DNA from: Pardosa pseudoannulata
Taxonomy: Eukaryota > Arthropoda > Arachnida > Araneae > Lycosidae
Length of the DNA: 64,000 nucleotides
Assembly (NCBI GenBank): GCA_032207245.1
Contig: CM063508.1
Span: 117,947,083 to 118,011,082, forward strand
Direction: 5' to 3'
Below are positions 52,701 through 59,235 of the stretch, one piece after another. The notes beneath the pieces are model-generated. The model searched no databases. It worked only from the letters and a program-made list of their open reading frames with translations, and was not told the origin of the DNA. How positions within the stretch are numbered: the stretch's first letter is position 1; each line of letters begins with the position of its first letter. The translations under genes and the position numbers were made by a program.

Positions 52701-55700
52701 ATACATTCTCAAAGTGTTCAATTGATGTTTATACTTTAGTTTGTATATTATACTTTATTATTCATAACTCAAGAGGGTAACTTGAAATAATAAAATGGGT
52801 TACTCTGATCCACAAGTCATAGGTTGCCAGCACATGTGAAAAACATAGGGATACTCGTGGTTAAAAAACAAAACTTTAAGATTTTTTTTTTCTAATTTCT
52901 CAATACTACTGAAAATATACTATAATTTAGGCAAAATTATGGTACTTAATTAGCACTTTATAACAATTAAAAAGCTCACTATACAAACATTAATATAGGA
53001 AATCAAATTAATATACAAAAATTTAATATTAAATATGGTACTGAATAATTAGATTTGATTTGGTTTGGTTTAGAGTGCTACAGTCTACTGTTTTGCTCAT
53101 GAGGGCTAAAGAGACTCAGACAAACTGCTTAAAGCTGATGCCAAACAGCTATGAGCATCCATGGCAGTAACAGGATTCAAACCGGCAAACTGTACAGAAG
53201 AGCAGTGTCCAAACATTTGACCATTGTTTGGCACCCTGAATAAATAATTGATTATCAAGAGAGAAAGCTACATCCTTTAACAGTGTTTTTATTCATAATG
53301 AATTTCAATATCAATAGTAGATGCCCCCTCAAAATCTGGAAGCTTTTAAGGTATCTGTTTACGTTCGGAGTACTTTTTTCTTTAAATGTAGAAACTAGTT
53401 CATGTTTTTACATTTTTAGATTTATTTTTTATATTATCATAGAGAATTGCACTTAAATTTATTCCTGGAGAAGTTTTTATAAAATTTCTAATAAATGCAG
53501 AAAATTTAGTAAAAAAATAGTTTTTTAGAAAGGTCTAATTTTTTAGTAAATTAAATTAATTCAATATTTTTTGATGTAACACATTTCTAATACACTGGAA
53601 TAGTGAATCACCTAAAATCTTTGCTAAATTTACATTTAGTAAACAATTTTGTTCCTTCAAAATCATACACAGTAAATTTTTAACGAATTTTCATTACCTT
53701 TATATCTAACTATGAGTGTAATATCATGAAAACTTATCCAAATTTAAAGCTTTTAGGTTATTCACTAGTAAATACTATCAAAAGCATTCATAATAATTTT
53801 CAACAATTTATTAAAAATACCGTTCTGAGAAAAACGCATTTGAAGTTTACGAAAGCAACTTTAAGTATTAAAAAAATAAAATACATGTTTAAAATTCCCC
53901 ACACTTTCTTACTTAAAAATTTTCTAAATGCCCAGTTGCTAATTATTAAAAATACTAGAAACATGTTTAAACTTATCTTCATGAAAATTTAAAACTTTTG
54001 TTCAAAAAATGCTCTTTAAAAGGCTTTAAATTCACAACTTCCGGTCCTAAAGTTGCTACTTCCGTTTTGTTTTGACAGCTGTCACTGATGTTTAAACAGC
54101 TGTAACTTTTCTTTAAAGTGCAGTAGAGACAAAACAAAAACAGATTTAGAAGCCTAAAAGTTGAAATTTTACAACAGAGAAATAAAAACAAATTATGATT
54201 TTTGGCAAAAAATGATGTTTTCAACGTAGACGGATACCTTAAAGGACACTGCAGGACCTATTTTTCTCCAAGAATTTCAGGATAATTATGATTATGTATA
54301 AACAATGCATAAAAGTGTAACTGAAAGAAACTAAATTTATTAAATTATAGCAAAAATGTTTAAAAACAATAGATAAGGAACAAAACTAAAAACTACCCTA
54401 CAATATTTTCTGTTCTGAACTTTCATAAAATAACATAAATCTAAGATCGTCTTTTTTTAAATAAAGTAATATTTAAAATTTTCACTGTTATAATACATGT
54501 ATGTCTTTCATAGCAGCAAAACTTACTTCAAATACCTACATACATATTAATTAATTTTCCCTGGGTTTTAAATGTTTATTCATACTGGTGTAAAACAAAA
54601 GCAACAAAGATAGTGAACACCTTACTTTTATAGTAAAAATTAGAATCCTTCCATCTGAAACCATGTTGAGGAACAGAGACATTGCTTCATCTTCATGAGG
54701 AGAATAAGTATCAAACATACGTTGAGCCATTACACTGCCCTACAATACAAGCATTTTAAAATTTAGGAGTTATAGAATACTGTTCACAGAACTCACAATG
54801 CTATAATATTTTTTTGATAATTACTAATAGTTTTGAACACCACTAGAAATAAATTAAAAAATAAATATAATTTTTTACAGTTAAGAATTATGAAAATTAT
54901 GAATGAAAAAATGTATAGGTATATAGATACTGAGAATATATATATATTCTCACACACAGTGAAACCTCTCTGAGCAGCCACCCCTCCGTACCGAGAATAT
55001 TTGGCCACTCTGAAGGGTTTTATTTACTATTAAAAGATAATTACTATAATACATAATATAAACAAGTCTGACGTATATTCCTGATGTAAATGAAATTTAA
55101 ACTTATCTAAAGAGAAAATTGTACTTTATTTCCTGCTTCTTTACATTTTTTTAAAAAAAGGCTACAATTTGTTTCTGTTTGTTCTGTAGTCTTAGTTTTC
55201 CTTCAAAATCTTTTCTTTAATGACTTTGTTGATTTCCGTTCTTCCGCAGTTAAACAATTCAGTTGCTATTCAGTGGTGGCCGCTCGGAGAAGTTTACTGT
55301 ATATATAATGCAATTCTGTTATCCAAACAAAGTAAAAGAAATTTAAAATTTTACTAAGTCAGAAATAATTCATTCCATACTCCAGGCAGTTTTAAATTAA
55401 TAAACTTATAACTACATCCACAATTCTGCAGCAATAACTAAGAAAGTTTGGGAAATTATTAAAGAAGGTATGAAAATACATTGAACATATTAAAATTCAA
55501 GTCGTCTTCCTTTACAACTGAGAAAATGTTTTAAGAATTACCACTGTATTTATCTCAAGGTGCAATCCTTTACCCCTGTGTTTATCAAACTGAATGACAC
55601 AAACTTGGGTATTTTGAGCATATGCCTAGGGTGCTACTGTGAAAAAAGTTTAGGAACAGCTAGGCTACACTACTCTAAATTATTTAATAAAACAAAAGTA

Positions 55701-56622
55701 CTTTTAAAATCATTTTTATGCAGCATCATGAATGAAAAGTTCCAACTTATTCCCTTTGTTAGAAAGTAAGTTTCTTTCTTTTTTCCCCCCTTCCTCTTCC
55801 CATTTTCAAATTATATATATTATTTTATGGAACACTAAATTTCGTAACTAGCAAAAAATAATACTGCCATTTTTGAAAAAATTGCACACTCATAATAAAT
55901 CATAGGATCTGTTCTACTAATAAGAGAAGTTGCTATACATTCTTAAAAAATGTATAATATTTTGGAAGACAAAAAGGAGAACAAATGTCTTAATACAAAT
56001 AAAATTTTGACCTAAAAAAACTAATCTTTGGGTATAGCAGAATCTGAACTTTATATTCTTGATTATGAATGCCTCTCATTAAAGCTTTTCATTCAGATGC
56101 TGAAACTTTCTTTTGAACTTTCATAAGACTAAATTATTTGACCTTGTTATTTTATTTGAAAGTTACAAAAAAATCTTTAAGACACCTCTGTAAACTTATG
56201 AATTTCATTACAGACCAAACTGATTTTAAAAGTATAAATAAATATATTATATTGCAATTTAGCATAGGAGGATATTTAACTATGTTTAAATAAATATAAA
56301 GTTAATAGAAAAAAAATTAATTTAAATAGCAATATCTTACCGTGGCTTGATTAAGGACTAGTACATGTATACCCCTCCCCTTGTTATCTTCAGCATCTTC
56401 CAAAATCTAATAGATATAAAAAAAATTCAGACAGAACCTTCTTATACTATATACTTTTAAAATGAAAATAATACAAAAAAAAAAAAAAAATTAATAAATA
56501 AAAAAATAAAAATTGTTTAATTTTATTATTTAGATTTTTTACATGTTCTCTTAAATTGCATAGTTTATAAGTAATAAAAAAATGATTTTTTAAGAATGGT
56601 AATCTTTAAAAACTAACTGCAG

Positions 56623-56657
<35 letters not shown>

Positions 56658-58982
56658 AGATTATATTAATTAAAAAGCATGTTCAAAATAAAATTTAGCA
56701 CACTATACTTTTAGAGAATTAGGTATTAATACTAAAATTAAAATAAAATTAACTCCTCTGCAACTAATATATATTTAATTTCAATTAAATAGCATAAACG
56801 CATAACTGAAATCTTTGAGTAAACATTTAGATGAATAATTAATCACTTATTATTTAAAGGTTATATTAACTACACTTCTTACTGAAAAGCCTACCCATCA
56901 CTACTGGTCTCTGATAAAAAGGCAAATATTACTCAACTAATTTTTATGTATCAAGACTACTCTTTTGTTAATACTGCAAATGTTATAAAAATAACTTCCC
57001 AATCGTTTACAAAACGGATTTGCAGCTAAGGCATTATACCTTGTTATCTCATGAAAAATATAAATAGTAGTAAAAAGCCAAATCATTACTAGAAAACACT
57101 CTATGCAACTTTCAAATGATCAACTAAACATCATGAGTGAAGTTTTTCATGCATTTTCAAAAATGCATAAAATATCTAAAAATTAACAAATACAAATTTT
57201 AGAATGAATAGAAATAATGTACTTACAGTTGTACCATCAACGGAAACAGACACCTTAGACTGACTGGAAAGAACTTCTACAGTTAATGTTTTAGGCAAAC
57301 TTTCTTGAAGTCGAAAGCTGTTGTATCGCTTTTCACCACCACCAAATCCATCACCATCTCCTATTAAAAGTAAAATTAGAATATCAATAATTCATTTAAT
57401 GAAGAAGACAATACTAATATTAATAACATTCCTATTATTATTGTCTTAATCTGTTATTACAGCATTTAAAAAAGTTTAAAAATAAGTAAAATTATTGAAA
57501 AATACATACACACTATACATTGATTTTAAAATACCAGAAATGAATCAGAATATCTTTAAATGAAAATTTATATATTTTCTAAACTTTCAGAGATTTAATA
57601 TACATAAATGAATGGCACTTTATAGGCCATAACAATTTTTAACTGAAAAAGAAAAAAAATTGAATGATATATTCATTTGCTAATGAATATTAGACTGAGA
57701 TTAGAATGTGATTTGTTAGTGAATATTAGACAGTTCACAAACACTTTTTAAAATGATATTTTTCAATTTAAGAATACTTATAGAACTGATTCTTAAATGA
57801 AAACTTATAAATTTTTCACAGAAAATCTTAAAAAAAAAAAACCTAGATCTTATTACAAGAGTGAAATTAAAACTTTAACTTAGCCTTCACTTTTAGTTAA
57901 TTTTTAAAGAGAAACATAATGAACTACCTAAAGAAGGGACATCTTCTTGAAGTTTTCGACTTGTGTCCAAAATGAAGAGGATATTTATAACTACTGTAAT
58001 CATTAATACAACCAAAAGCAGAAACTGTAAAAAAAAAGTTTAAAATTATACAATAGTAAAGTTTTGAAGCAAAGAATAATAATAAAATCTGGAAAATGTA
58101 TATACATAGCATCACTGAAACGATTCTTGTTCTGATTAAAATACTTTTGAGTGATTTTAAAAAAGTTAATATGAAAAAACTTAAAAATCTGTTTAATTTA
58201 AAAACAAATTTAGTATTAACTATCTTTACAGTAATTATTTTAGAAGTTCTACACTATAATACTGCAATAAGCTCTAACTATTGCTTTAACCCTTTAACTG
58301 TCAAGTTTTTTTGATGATTTGGGTATACAATTTGTCAAAATTTTTTATTGCAAAACTCAAATGTTTACTACAAAATAAATTATACTTAGCAGTTAAAAAT
58401 TTATATTTTTAAGTACATGATATATATTCGGGTATAACAATACAATGCATTAATAAAAAATTACCCTGAGTAATACTTGGGCGTGACATTTTCGAACACC
58501 AGTGCCGTGCCCGAGAATATCTCGGGCATGACAGTTAAAAGGTTAATGAAAAAATTTAGCTTTGTAATAAACAGTTGCAGATTAATATAAGTTTAAAGAT
58601 GCTAATTAATCCTCTCCTAACTCACTCCCCACAAGAAAAGAGATGAAGTACAGTCTAGAATGTTCCACAATAACAGCCAGTCAATTAAACAGTTGAAATA
58701 ATTATATGCATACTAGCAGAAAATGCATATAAACAAAGTATACTTAAAAGGAAGTGATTCGATGGCTTCACATATTATCAGTAAACATCACTTATAAACA
58801 GAATCAGCCAAATGTACATTTTACTTTATAGATTTTTAAATATTTTACAATACCTGGAATAACTTGGAGAGCAACCTTCGAGGAGGCACTTGTCTTAGAT
58901 ATATTGAAGGAGTAAAGACAGCAGCCGGTGCCCGTTTTGGTACAAGGGGCTGTACACGGGGATTTGTTTTCCAGCTGTCCAT
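28949..58982 (-). CDS. POMGNT1: Protein O-mannose beta-1,2-N-acetylglucosaminyltransferase 1, complete 22-exon gene
   Basis: The enzyme adds GlcNAc in beta-1,2 linkage to O-mannose on proteins such as alpha-dystroglycan, in the Golgi (family knowledge, GT13). Coding exons on the minus strand, 5' to 3': 58982-58854, 58024-57928, 57360-57227, 56406-56341, 54739-54626, 51552-51435, 50060-49962, 48318-48191, 46928-46858, 45547-45472, 45348-45304, 44018-43938, 42390-42332, 41795-41723, 39986-39858, 38656-38466, 36514-36470, 33061-32998, 32922-32851, 31142-31101, 30982-30915, 29021-28949. They total 1974 bases in one frame, giving 657 residues, close to human (660). The order is: short cytosolic N-terminus; one membrane anchor (about 44-62); a stem lectin-like domain (about 105-250); a Cys-rich linker (CDW to CSC); and the GT-A catalytic domain (about 298-645). 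That domain has the metal-binding motif IIIEEDLDV (E395-E396-D397) and the blocks [15 protein letters not shown] and RTYHFG. No inactivating change is seen. Confidence 0.97.
29854..30588. mobile_element. hAT-like non-autonomous element, POMGNT1 last intron
   Basis: The left end TAGGGTTGCCATATCC and the right end, inverted, TAGGGTTGCCATCC are flanked by GTTATGCA (29846-29853) and GTTGTGCA (30589-30596), a 7/8 match. An 8-bp target duplication is the hAT hallmark. The 735 bases contain no transposase frame. Confidence 0.85.
30915..30982 (-). CDS. POMGNT1: POMGNT1 coding exon 21 (residues 612-634)
   Basis: It encodes [20 protein letters not shown] and SY. Human has GLWRLFRKKNHFLVVGVPASPY. Donor TC/GTAAGT, phase 2. 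Confidence 0.95.
31101..31142 (-). CDS. POMGNT1: POMGNT1 coding exon 20, 42 bases (residues 598-611)
   Basis: It encodes [14 protein letters not shown]. Human has CLHIWDLDVRGNHR. Both ends are phase 0. Confidence 0.94.
31331..31425 (+). repeat. Short hAT-like dispersed repeat, copy 1
   Basis: TTGCCCTCGAACATTTTTTG, then GCAGCAC, then GGCATAT, then CACAGTTTGAAAACAGC, aligns with the reverse complement of 55572-55672. The AAACTTTTTT/GCGGCAC-style text is common in hAT-derived repeats of animals. Confidence 0.55.
31680..31790 (+). repeat. Dispersed repeat pair, copy 1
   Basis: GGTGCTCCCACAATACAATG, then GTCAACAA, then CTGCAG, then CTTAACAGGCAAATTCCCCC, matches 50592-50690 in the same orientation. 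Its class is unknown. Confidence 0.6.
32851..32922 (-). CDS. POMGNT1: POMGNT1 coding exon 19 (residues 574-597)
   Basis: It encodes [20 protein letters not shown] and QIAK, the conserved DFTTWxQxAK block of the C-terminal part. Both ends are phase 0. Confidence 0.95.
32998..33061 (-). CDS. POMGNT1: POMGNT1 coding exon 18 (residues 552-573)
   Basis: It encodes [20 protein letters not shown] and K. Human has VLDHSKNPCEDSFLPDTEG. Phase 0 at the donor. Confidence 0.95.
33422..33435. repeat. SINE target-site duplication, left
   Basis: CTGGCAGAAAGAGA, identical to 33618-33631. Confidence 0.92.
33436..33617 (-). mobile_element. tRNA-derived SINE, full-length copy with target duplications
   Basis: The reverse complement begins with a tRNA-like head: A box TGGCCGAATGG and B box GGTTCAAATCC, inside GATGGCCGAATGGTTAGG, which resembles a class II (Ser/Leu-type) tRNA. 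The body follows, then a tail of CCAAA-like repeats. Perfect 14-bp duplications CTGGCAGAAAGAGA flank it (33422-33435 and 33618-33631). It lies in a POMGNT1 intron in the gene's own orientation. It is not a functional tRNA, because the acceptor arms do not pair. Confidence 0.92.
33618..33631. repeat. SINE target-site duplication, right
   Basis: CTGGCAGAAAGAGA, identical to 33422-33435. Confidence 0.92.
34382..34558. mobile_element. TTAA-flanked MITE in a POMGNT1 intron
   Basis: CCCCTTGCCTTA at the left and, inverted, CTCTTTGCCTTA at the right sit directly inside TTAA (34378-34381 and 34559-34562). The pattern is that of a piggyBac-type MITE (inference). Another possible right end, GGGTTAA, lies near 34711. 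Confidence 0.65.
35279..36264 (+). mobile_element. Tigger-like (Tc1/mariner superfamily) element, defective, copy 1
   Basis: The terminal repeats AGTGAAACTTCTCCGAGCGG and, inverted, AGTGAAACCTTTCAGAGCGG lie inside TA (35277-35278 and 36265-36266). A plus-strand frame at 35826-35954 encodes a psq/CENP-B-type HTH. At 986 bases it lacks the catalytic domain, so it is an internally deleted copy. Confidence 0.88.
35826..35954 (+). pseudogene. Helix-turn-helix remnant of Tigger-like transposase
   Basis: The frame reads [20 protein letters not shown], then [20 protein letters not shown], then EDS. [19 protein letters not shown] is the psq-type DNA-binding motif found in Tigger/jerky-like transposases. 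Nothing of the DDE domain follows. Confidence 0.82.
36470..36514 (-). CDS. POMGNT1: POMGNT1 coding exon 17, 45 bases (residues 537-552)
   Basis: It encodes [14 protein letters not shown] between split codons. Human has LKKEAYEVEVHRLL. Acceptor TTTTAG, donor AG/GTAAAT. Confidence 0.93.
37184..37210. repeat. Perfect 13-bp palindrome
   Basis: ATCCTTACATGAA and TTCATGTAAGGAT are separated by one base, in a POMGNT1 intron. Confidence 0.9.
38466..38656 (-). CDS. POMGNT1: POMGNT1 coding exon 16 (residues 474-537)
   Basis: It contains [31 protein letters not shown] and [20 protein letters not shown]. The DWDMWMR block is expected to contribute to the active site (inference from the family). This is the largest coding exon. 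Phase 2. Confidence 0.97.
38731..39038. mobile_element. ATAA-flanked terminal-inverted-repeat element, POMGNT1 intron
   Basis: CACATTGTTGACCAGTCAC at the left and, inverted, CACATTGTTGACCGGCAAT at the right, with ATAA on both outer sides (38727-38730 and 39039-39042). It spans 308 bases without a reading frame. The superfamily is not clear to me. Confidence 0.8.
39858..39986 (-). CDS. POMGNT1: POMGNT1 coding exon 15 (residues 431-473)
   Basis: It encodes [20 protein letters not shown], then [18 protein letters not shown] and PTPEK, almost identical to human. Both ends are phase 0. Confidence 0.97.
40051..41647 (+). mobile_element. Non-autonomous Helitron, POMGNT1 intron
   Basis: It begins with TC after an A (TCTGACTGTATCTATC) and ends in CTAG before a T. 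The hairpin ACCCAG/CTGGGT (about 41613-41632) sits 11 bases before CTAG. These are the standard Helitron ends, with insertion between A and T and no target duplication. There is no Rep/helicase frame. About 1 kb of it consists of two ~527-bp direct units. Confidence 0.85.
40313..41300 (+). repeat. Two ~527-bp direct units inside the Helitron
   Basis: TTGGTATTCTGAGTCACATA at 40317 and TTGGTATTCTGAGTAACATA at about 40844 each begin a unit. Each continues through AAAAATGTATCTA(T/C)GCTAT, (C/G)TTACCATTTCTTAAA-like and TTTCAGAT text near the end. Small indels separate them. Confidence 0.85.
41723..41795 (-). CDS. POMGNT1: POMGNT1 coding exon 14 (residues 406-430)
   Basis: It encodes [20 protein letters not shown] and WNDQ. 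The [18 protein letters not shown] block is characteristic. Phase 0 at the donor. Confidence 0.95.
42332..42390 (-). CDS. POMGNT1: POMGNT1 coding exon 13, metal-binding EED motif (residues 387-406)
   Basis: It encodes [22 protein letters not shown] is the DxD-equivalent motif that binds Mn2+ and UDP-GlcNAc in this family. Human has KFAVVLEEDLDIAVDFF. Phase 2 donor AG/GTTTGT, weaker than the others. Confidence 0.95.
43312..43478 (-). mobile_element. tRNA-derived SINE, diverged copy
   Basis: GGTTTTGGAGTGCTGAGGTC, then GGGCTGATGATATCAGGACC, then GGATTTGAACATG, match the SINE at 33436-33617 in the same orientation. The head abuts a (TA)n tract. Confidence 0.8.
43479..43503. repeat. (AT)n microsatellite
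   Basis: A pure AT run next to the head of a SINE copy. Confidence 0.95.
43615..43703. repeat. (TA)n microsatellite
   Basis: A pure TA run of about 89 bases in a POMGNT1 intron. Confidence 0.98.
43938..44018 (-). CDS. POMGNT1: POMGNT1 coding exon 12 (residues 360-386)
   Basis: It encodes [20 protein letters not shown] and ATFNLFP, with the conserved [20 protein letters not shown] block. Both ends are phase 0. Confidence 0.95.
44244..44940. mobile_element. hAT-like non-autonomous element, POMGNT1 intron
   Basis: The ends CATAGTGGCCACAAAATCC and, inverted, CAGGGTGGCCAAACTTAAAC share a CAxxGTGGCCA tip. Sub-terminal motifs (CCCTGA, TTCAAAAATTCCCTGACA) also recur inverted. The flanking 8-mers AACTTGTT and TAATTGTA match at 5 of 8, so the target duplication is weak. 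No frame. Confidence 0.65.
45304..45348 (-). CDS. POMGNT1: POMGNT1 coding exon 11, 15-codon mini exon (residues 345-359)
   Basis: The exon encodes [15 protein letters not shown], matching human [15 protein letters not shown]. Both boundaries are phase 0, so skipping would keep the frame. Confidence 0.95.
45472..45547 (-). CDS. POMGNT1: POMGNT1 coding exon 10 (residues 319-344)
   Basis: It encodes [20 protein letters not shown] and DGYFE. Human has [25 protein letters not shown]. Phase 0 at the donor GTAAAG. Confidence 0.95.
46014..46329. mobile_element. TTAA-type MITE, POMGNT1 intron
   Basis: CCCATTGATG inside TTAA at the left (46010-46013) and, inverted, CCCATTAATG at the right, where the site reads TTAG. 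ATGCCTGAA also occurs near both ends. This fits an aged piggyBac-type MITE. Confidence 0.6.
46626..46782. repeat. Two SINE fragments in opposite orientation
   Basis: 46626-46695 (TTGGTTTGGAGGATATGG, then GGTAATGAGACAAGGACC) matches the tail half of the SINE on the minus strand. 46752-46782 (AGACTGTAGTGCTCCAACCC) matches the same part on the plus strand. Confidence 0.55.
46858..46928 (-). CDS. POMGNT1: POMGNT1 coding exon 9, start of catalytic domain (residues 296-319)
   Basis: It encodes [20 protein letters not shown] and then YLYR. The VPVAxIAxNRPxYLYR block is the nucleotide-sugar-binding first strand of the GT-A fold. Phase 2 at AG/GTAAGT. Confidence 0.95.
48191..48318 (-). CDS. POMGNT1: POMGNT1 coding exon 8, Cys-rich linker, GC splice donor
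   Basis: Residues 253-295 include [28 protein letters not shown] and [11 protein letters not shown]. The exon must end at GAG followed by GCAAAT. Joined there, [17 protein letters not shown] aligns without a gap to human EFSPDPLPDNKVLNVPV. The donor is therefore GC rather than GT. A GTTAAC 15 bases further on is in frame but would add five residues absent from the family. Confidence 0.88.
48358..49138. mobile_element. hAT-like non-autonomous element, POMGNT1 intron
   Basis: The left tip AGGGTATCTGC and the right tip, inverted, CATGGTTTCTGCGCAC are flanked by TAAATAC on both sides (48351-48357 and 49139-49145). CCATGACTTTCC-type words are repeated at both ends, as in known hAT repeats. It spans 781 bases with no frame. 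Confidence 0.78.
49962..50060 (-). CDS. POMGNT1: POMGNT1 coding exon 7 (residues 220-253)
   Basis: It encodes [20 protein letters not shown] and [13 protein letters not shown]. Human has GEKHSKSPALSSWGDPVLL. Phase 1 at both ends, donor G/GTGATT. Confidence 0.94.
50592..50690 (+). repeat. Dispersed repeat pair, copy 2
   Basis: ATGCTCCCATAATAAATTGG, then CCAACAA, then TTGCAG, then GCTTAATAAGGAATACTCCC, is homologous to 31680-31790. Confidence 0.6.
51435..51552 (-). CDS. POMGNT1: POMGNT1 coding exon 6 (residues 181-220)
   Basis: It encodes [20 protein letters not shown] and [15 protein letters not shown], the end of the stem domain. Donor G/GTAAAC, phase 1. Confidence 0.94.
52045..52456 (+). 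mobile_element. Solo LTR of an LTR retrotransposon
   Basis: A 412-bp block starts TGTGGCAGCTGGTCAC and ends GCGACGTTACA, bounded by ATAT on both sides (52041-52044 and 52457-52460). TG...CA termini, a TATATATCATGTATATA core and an AATAAA near 52376 fit an LTR. A 4-bp target duplication fits Gypsy or BEL/Pao. No internal coding region is present, so the copy probably arose by LTR-LTR recombination. Confidence 0.88.
53049..53235 (-). mobile_element. tRNA-derived SINE, near full-length copy
   Basis: The order matches the SINE at 33436-33617: TTGGTTTGGTTTAGAGTGC, then CATGAGGGCTAAAGAGAC, then CTTAAAGCTGATGC, then GGATTCAAACCGG, then ACCATTGTTTGGC. CTGAATAA is found on both sides (53041-53048 and 53236-53243), a plausible target duplication. 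Confidence 0.85.
53350..54238. mobile_element. TTAA-flanked element with GGTATC tips, POMGNT1 intron
   Basis: GGTATCTGTTTACGTTCGG at the left and, inverted, GGTATCCGTCTACGTTGA at the right sit directly inside TTAA (53346-53349 and 54239-54242). The 889-bp body has overlapping open frames on both strands, but none resembles a transposase I know. A GC-richer patch with CAGCTGTCA and CAGCTGTAA lies near 54077-54110. It is Kolobok- or piggyBac-like by target site only. Confidence 0.78.
54626..54739 (-). CDS. POMGNT1: POMGNT1 coding exon 5 (residues 143-180)
   Basis: It contains [20 protein letters not shown] and GRILIFTIK, closely following the vertebrate stem domain. Both boundaries are phase 0. 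Confidence 0.94.
54957..55299 (-). mobile_element. Tigger-like element, internally deleted, copy 2
   Basis: The ends CAGTGAAACCTCTCTGAGCA and, inverted, CAGTAAACTTCTCCGAGCGG match copy 1 at 35279-36264. Its reverse complement retains AACTGCGGAAGAACGGAAAT, part of the HTH coding region, so copy 1 and copy 2 lie in opposite orientation. It spans 343 bases. TA follows the right end, while the left flank has CA. Confidence 0.85.
55572..55672 (-). repeat. Short hAT-like dispersed repeat, copy 2
   Basis: Its reverse complement (CTGTTCCTAAACTTTTTTC, then AGTAGCACC, then CAGTTTGATAAACACAG) aligns with 31331-31425. Confidence 0.55.
56341..56406 (-). CDS. POMGNT1: POMGNT1 coding exon 4 (residues 121-142)
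   Basis: It encodes [20 protein letters not shown] followed by AT. The RGIHVxVLNQATG block is characteristic of the POMGNT1 stem domain. Both boundaries are phase 0. Confidence 0.94.
56627..56655. repeat. Poly(A) run
   Basis: About 29 consecutive A residues in a POMGNT1 intron. Confidence 0.95.
57227..57360 (-). CDS. POMGNT1: POMGNT1 coding exon 3 (residues 76-120)
   Basis: A Gly-rich juxtamembrane segment is followed by [20 protein letters not shown], the first strands of the stem lectin-like domain. Human has [20 protein letters not shown] here. Donor GTAAGT, phase 0. Confidence 0.94.
57928..58024 (-). CDS. POMGNT1: POMGNT1 coding exon 2, transmembrane anchor (residues 44-76)
   Basis: It encodes [20 protein letters not shown], a single hydrophobic span, then [13 protein letters not shown]. 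This is the Golgi signal-anchor. Acceptor TTTTTACAG, donor G/GTAGTT, phase 1. Confidence 0.94.
58290..58542. mobile_element. TTAA-flanked MITE, first coding intron of POMGNT1
   Basis: CCCTTTAACTGTCAAG at the left and, inverted, CCTTTTAACTGTCATG at the right, inside TTAA (58286-58289 and 58543-58546). CCCTTT tips with TTAA target sites are typical of piggyBac. An internal GCCCGAGA/TCTCGGGC inverted repeat lies near the right end. No frame. Confidence 0.85.
58854..58982 (-). CDS. POMGNT1: POMGNT1 coding exon 1 (residues 1-43)
   Basis: The ATG opens [22 protein letters not shown](S/D)WK with a following NP/SP run matches the vertebrate N-terminus. It is the basic cytosolic tail of a type II membrane protein and ends in phase 0 at CAG/GTATTG. 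Confidence 0.94.
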
Positions 58983-59105
58983 AGCTGTCATAATAGCAGA
59001 TCATGTAGAACCCTCACAATAGAATCACAAAAATATATACAAAATGTGTTGATTTTGTAGCCCACTTAATTGAGAGGCTACTAGCTGCAGTAAGAAAGTC
59101 ATTTT
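58983..59105 (-). other. POMGNT1 5' untranslated part of first coding exon
   Basis: A good minus-strand acceptor (TTTTCTTTCAG) ends at 59106, 123 bases before the ATG. A matching donor (GG/GTAAGAG) sits at 59234-59233. At least one further non-coding exon therefore probably lies above 59235. The transcription start is not resolved. Confidence 0.5.
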
Positions 59106-59235
59106 CTGAAAGAAAACAGAAACACAATGCTATTAGAATTAACAGAAATACAGTTATCAAATAAATATATGAATTAATACAAAATTGTACAATTTTAATA
59201 TCAAATATTGGTTGCAAAAATTACTAGCTCTTACC

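Noticed and set aside
53726..54224. Overlapping frames on both strands as real genes
   Set aside because: They lie within a TTAA-flanked repeat, are low in complexity and have no family similarity.
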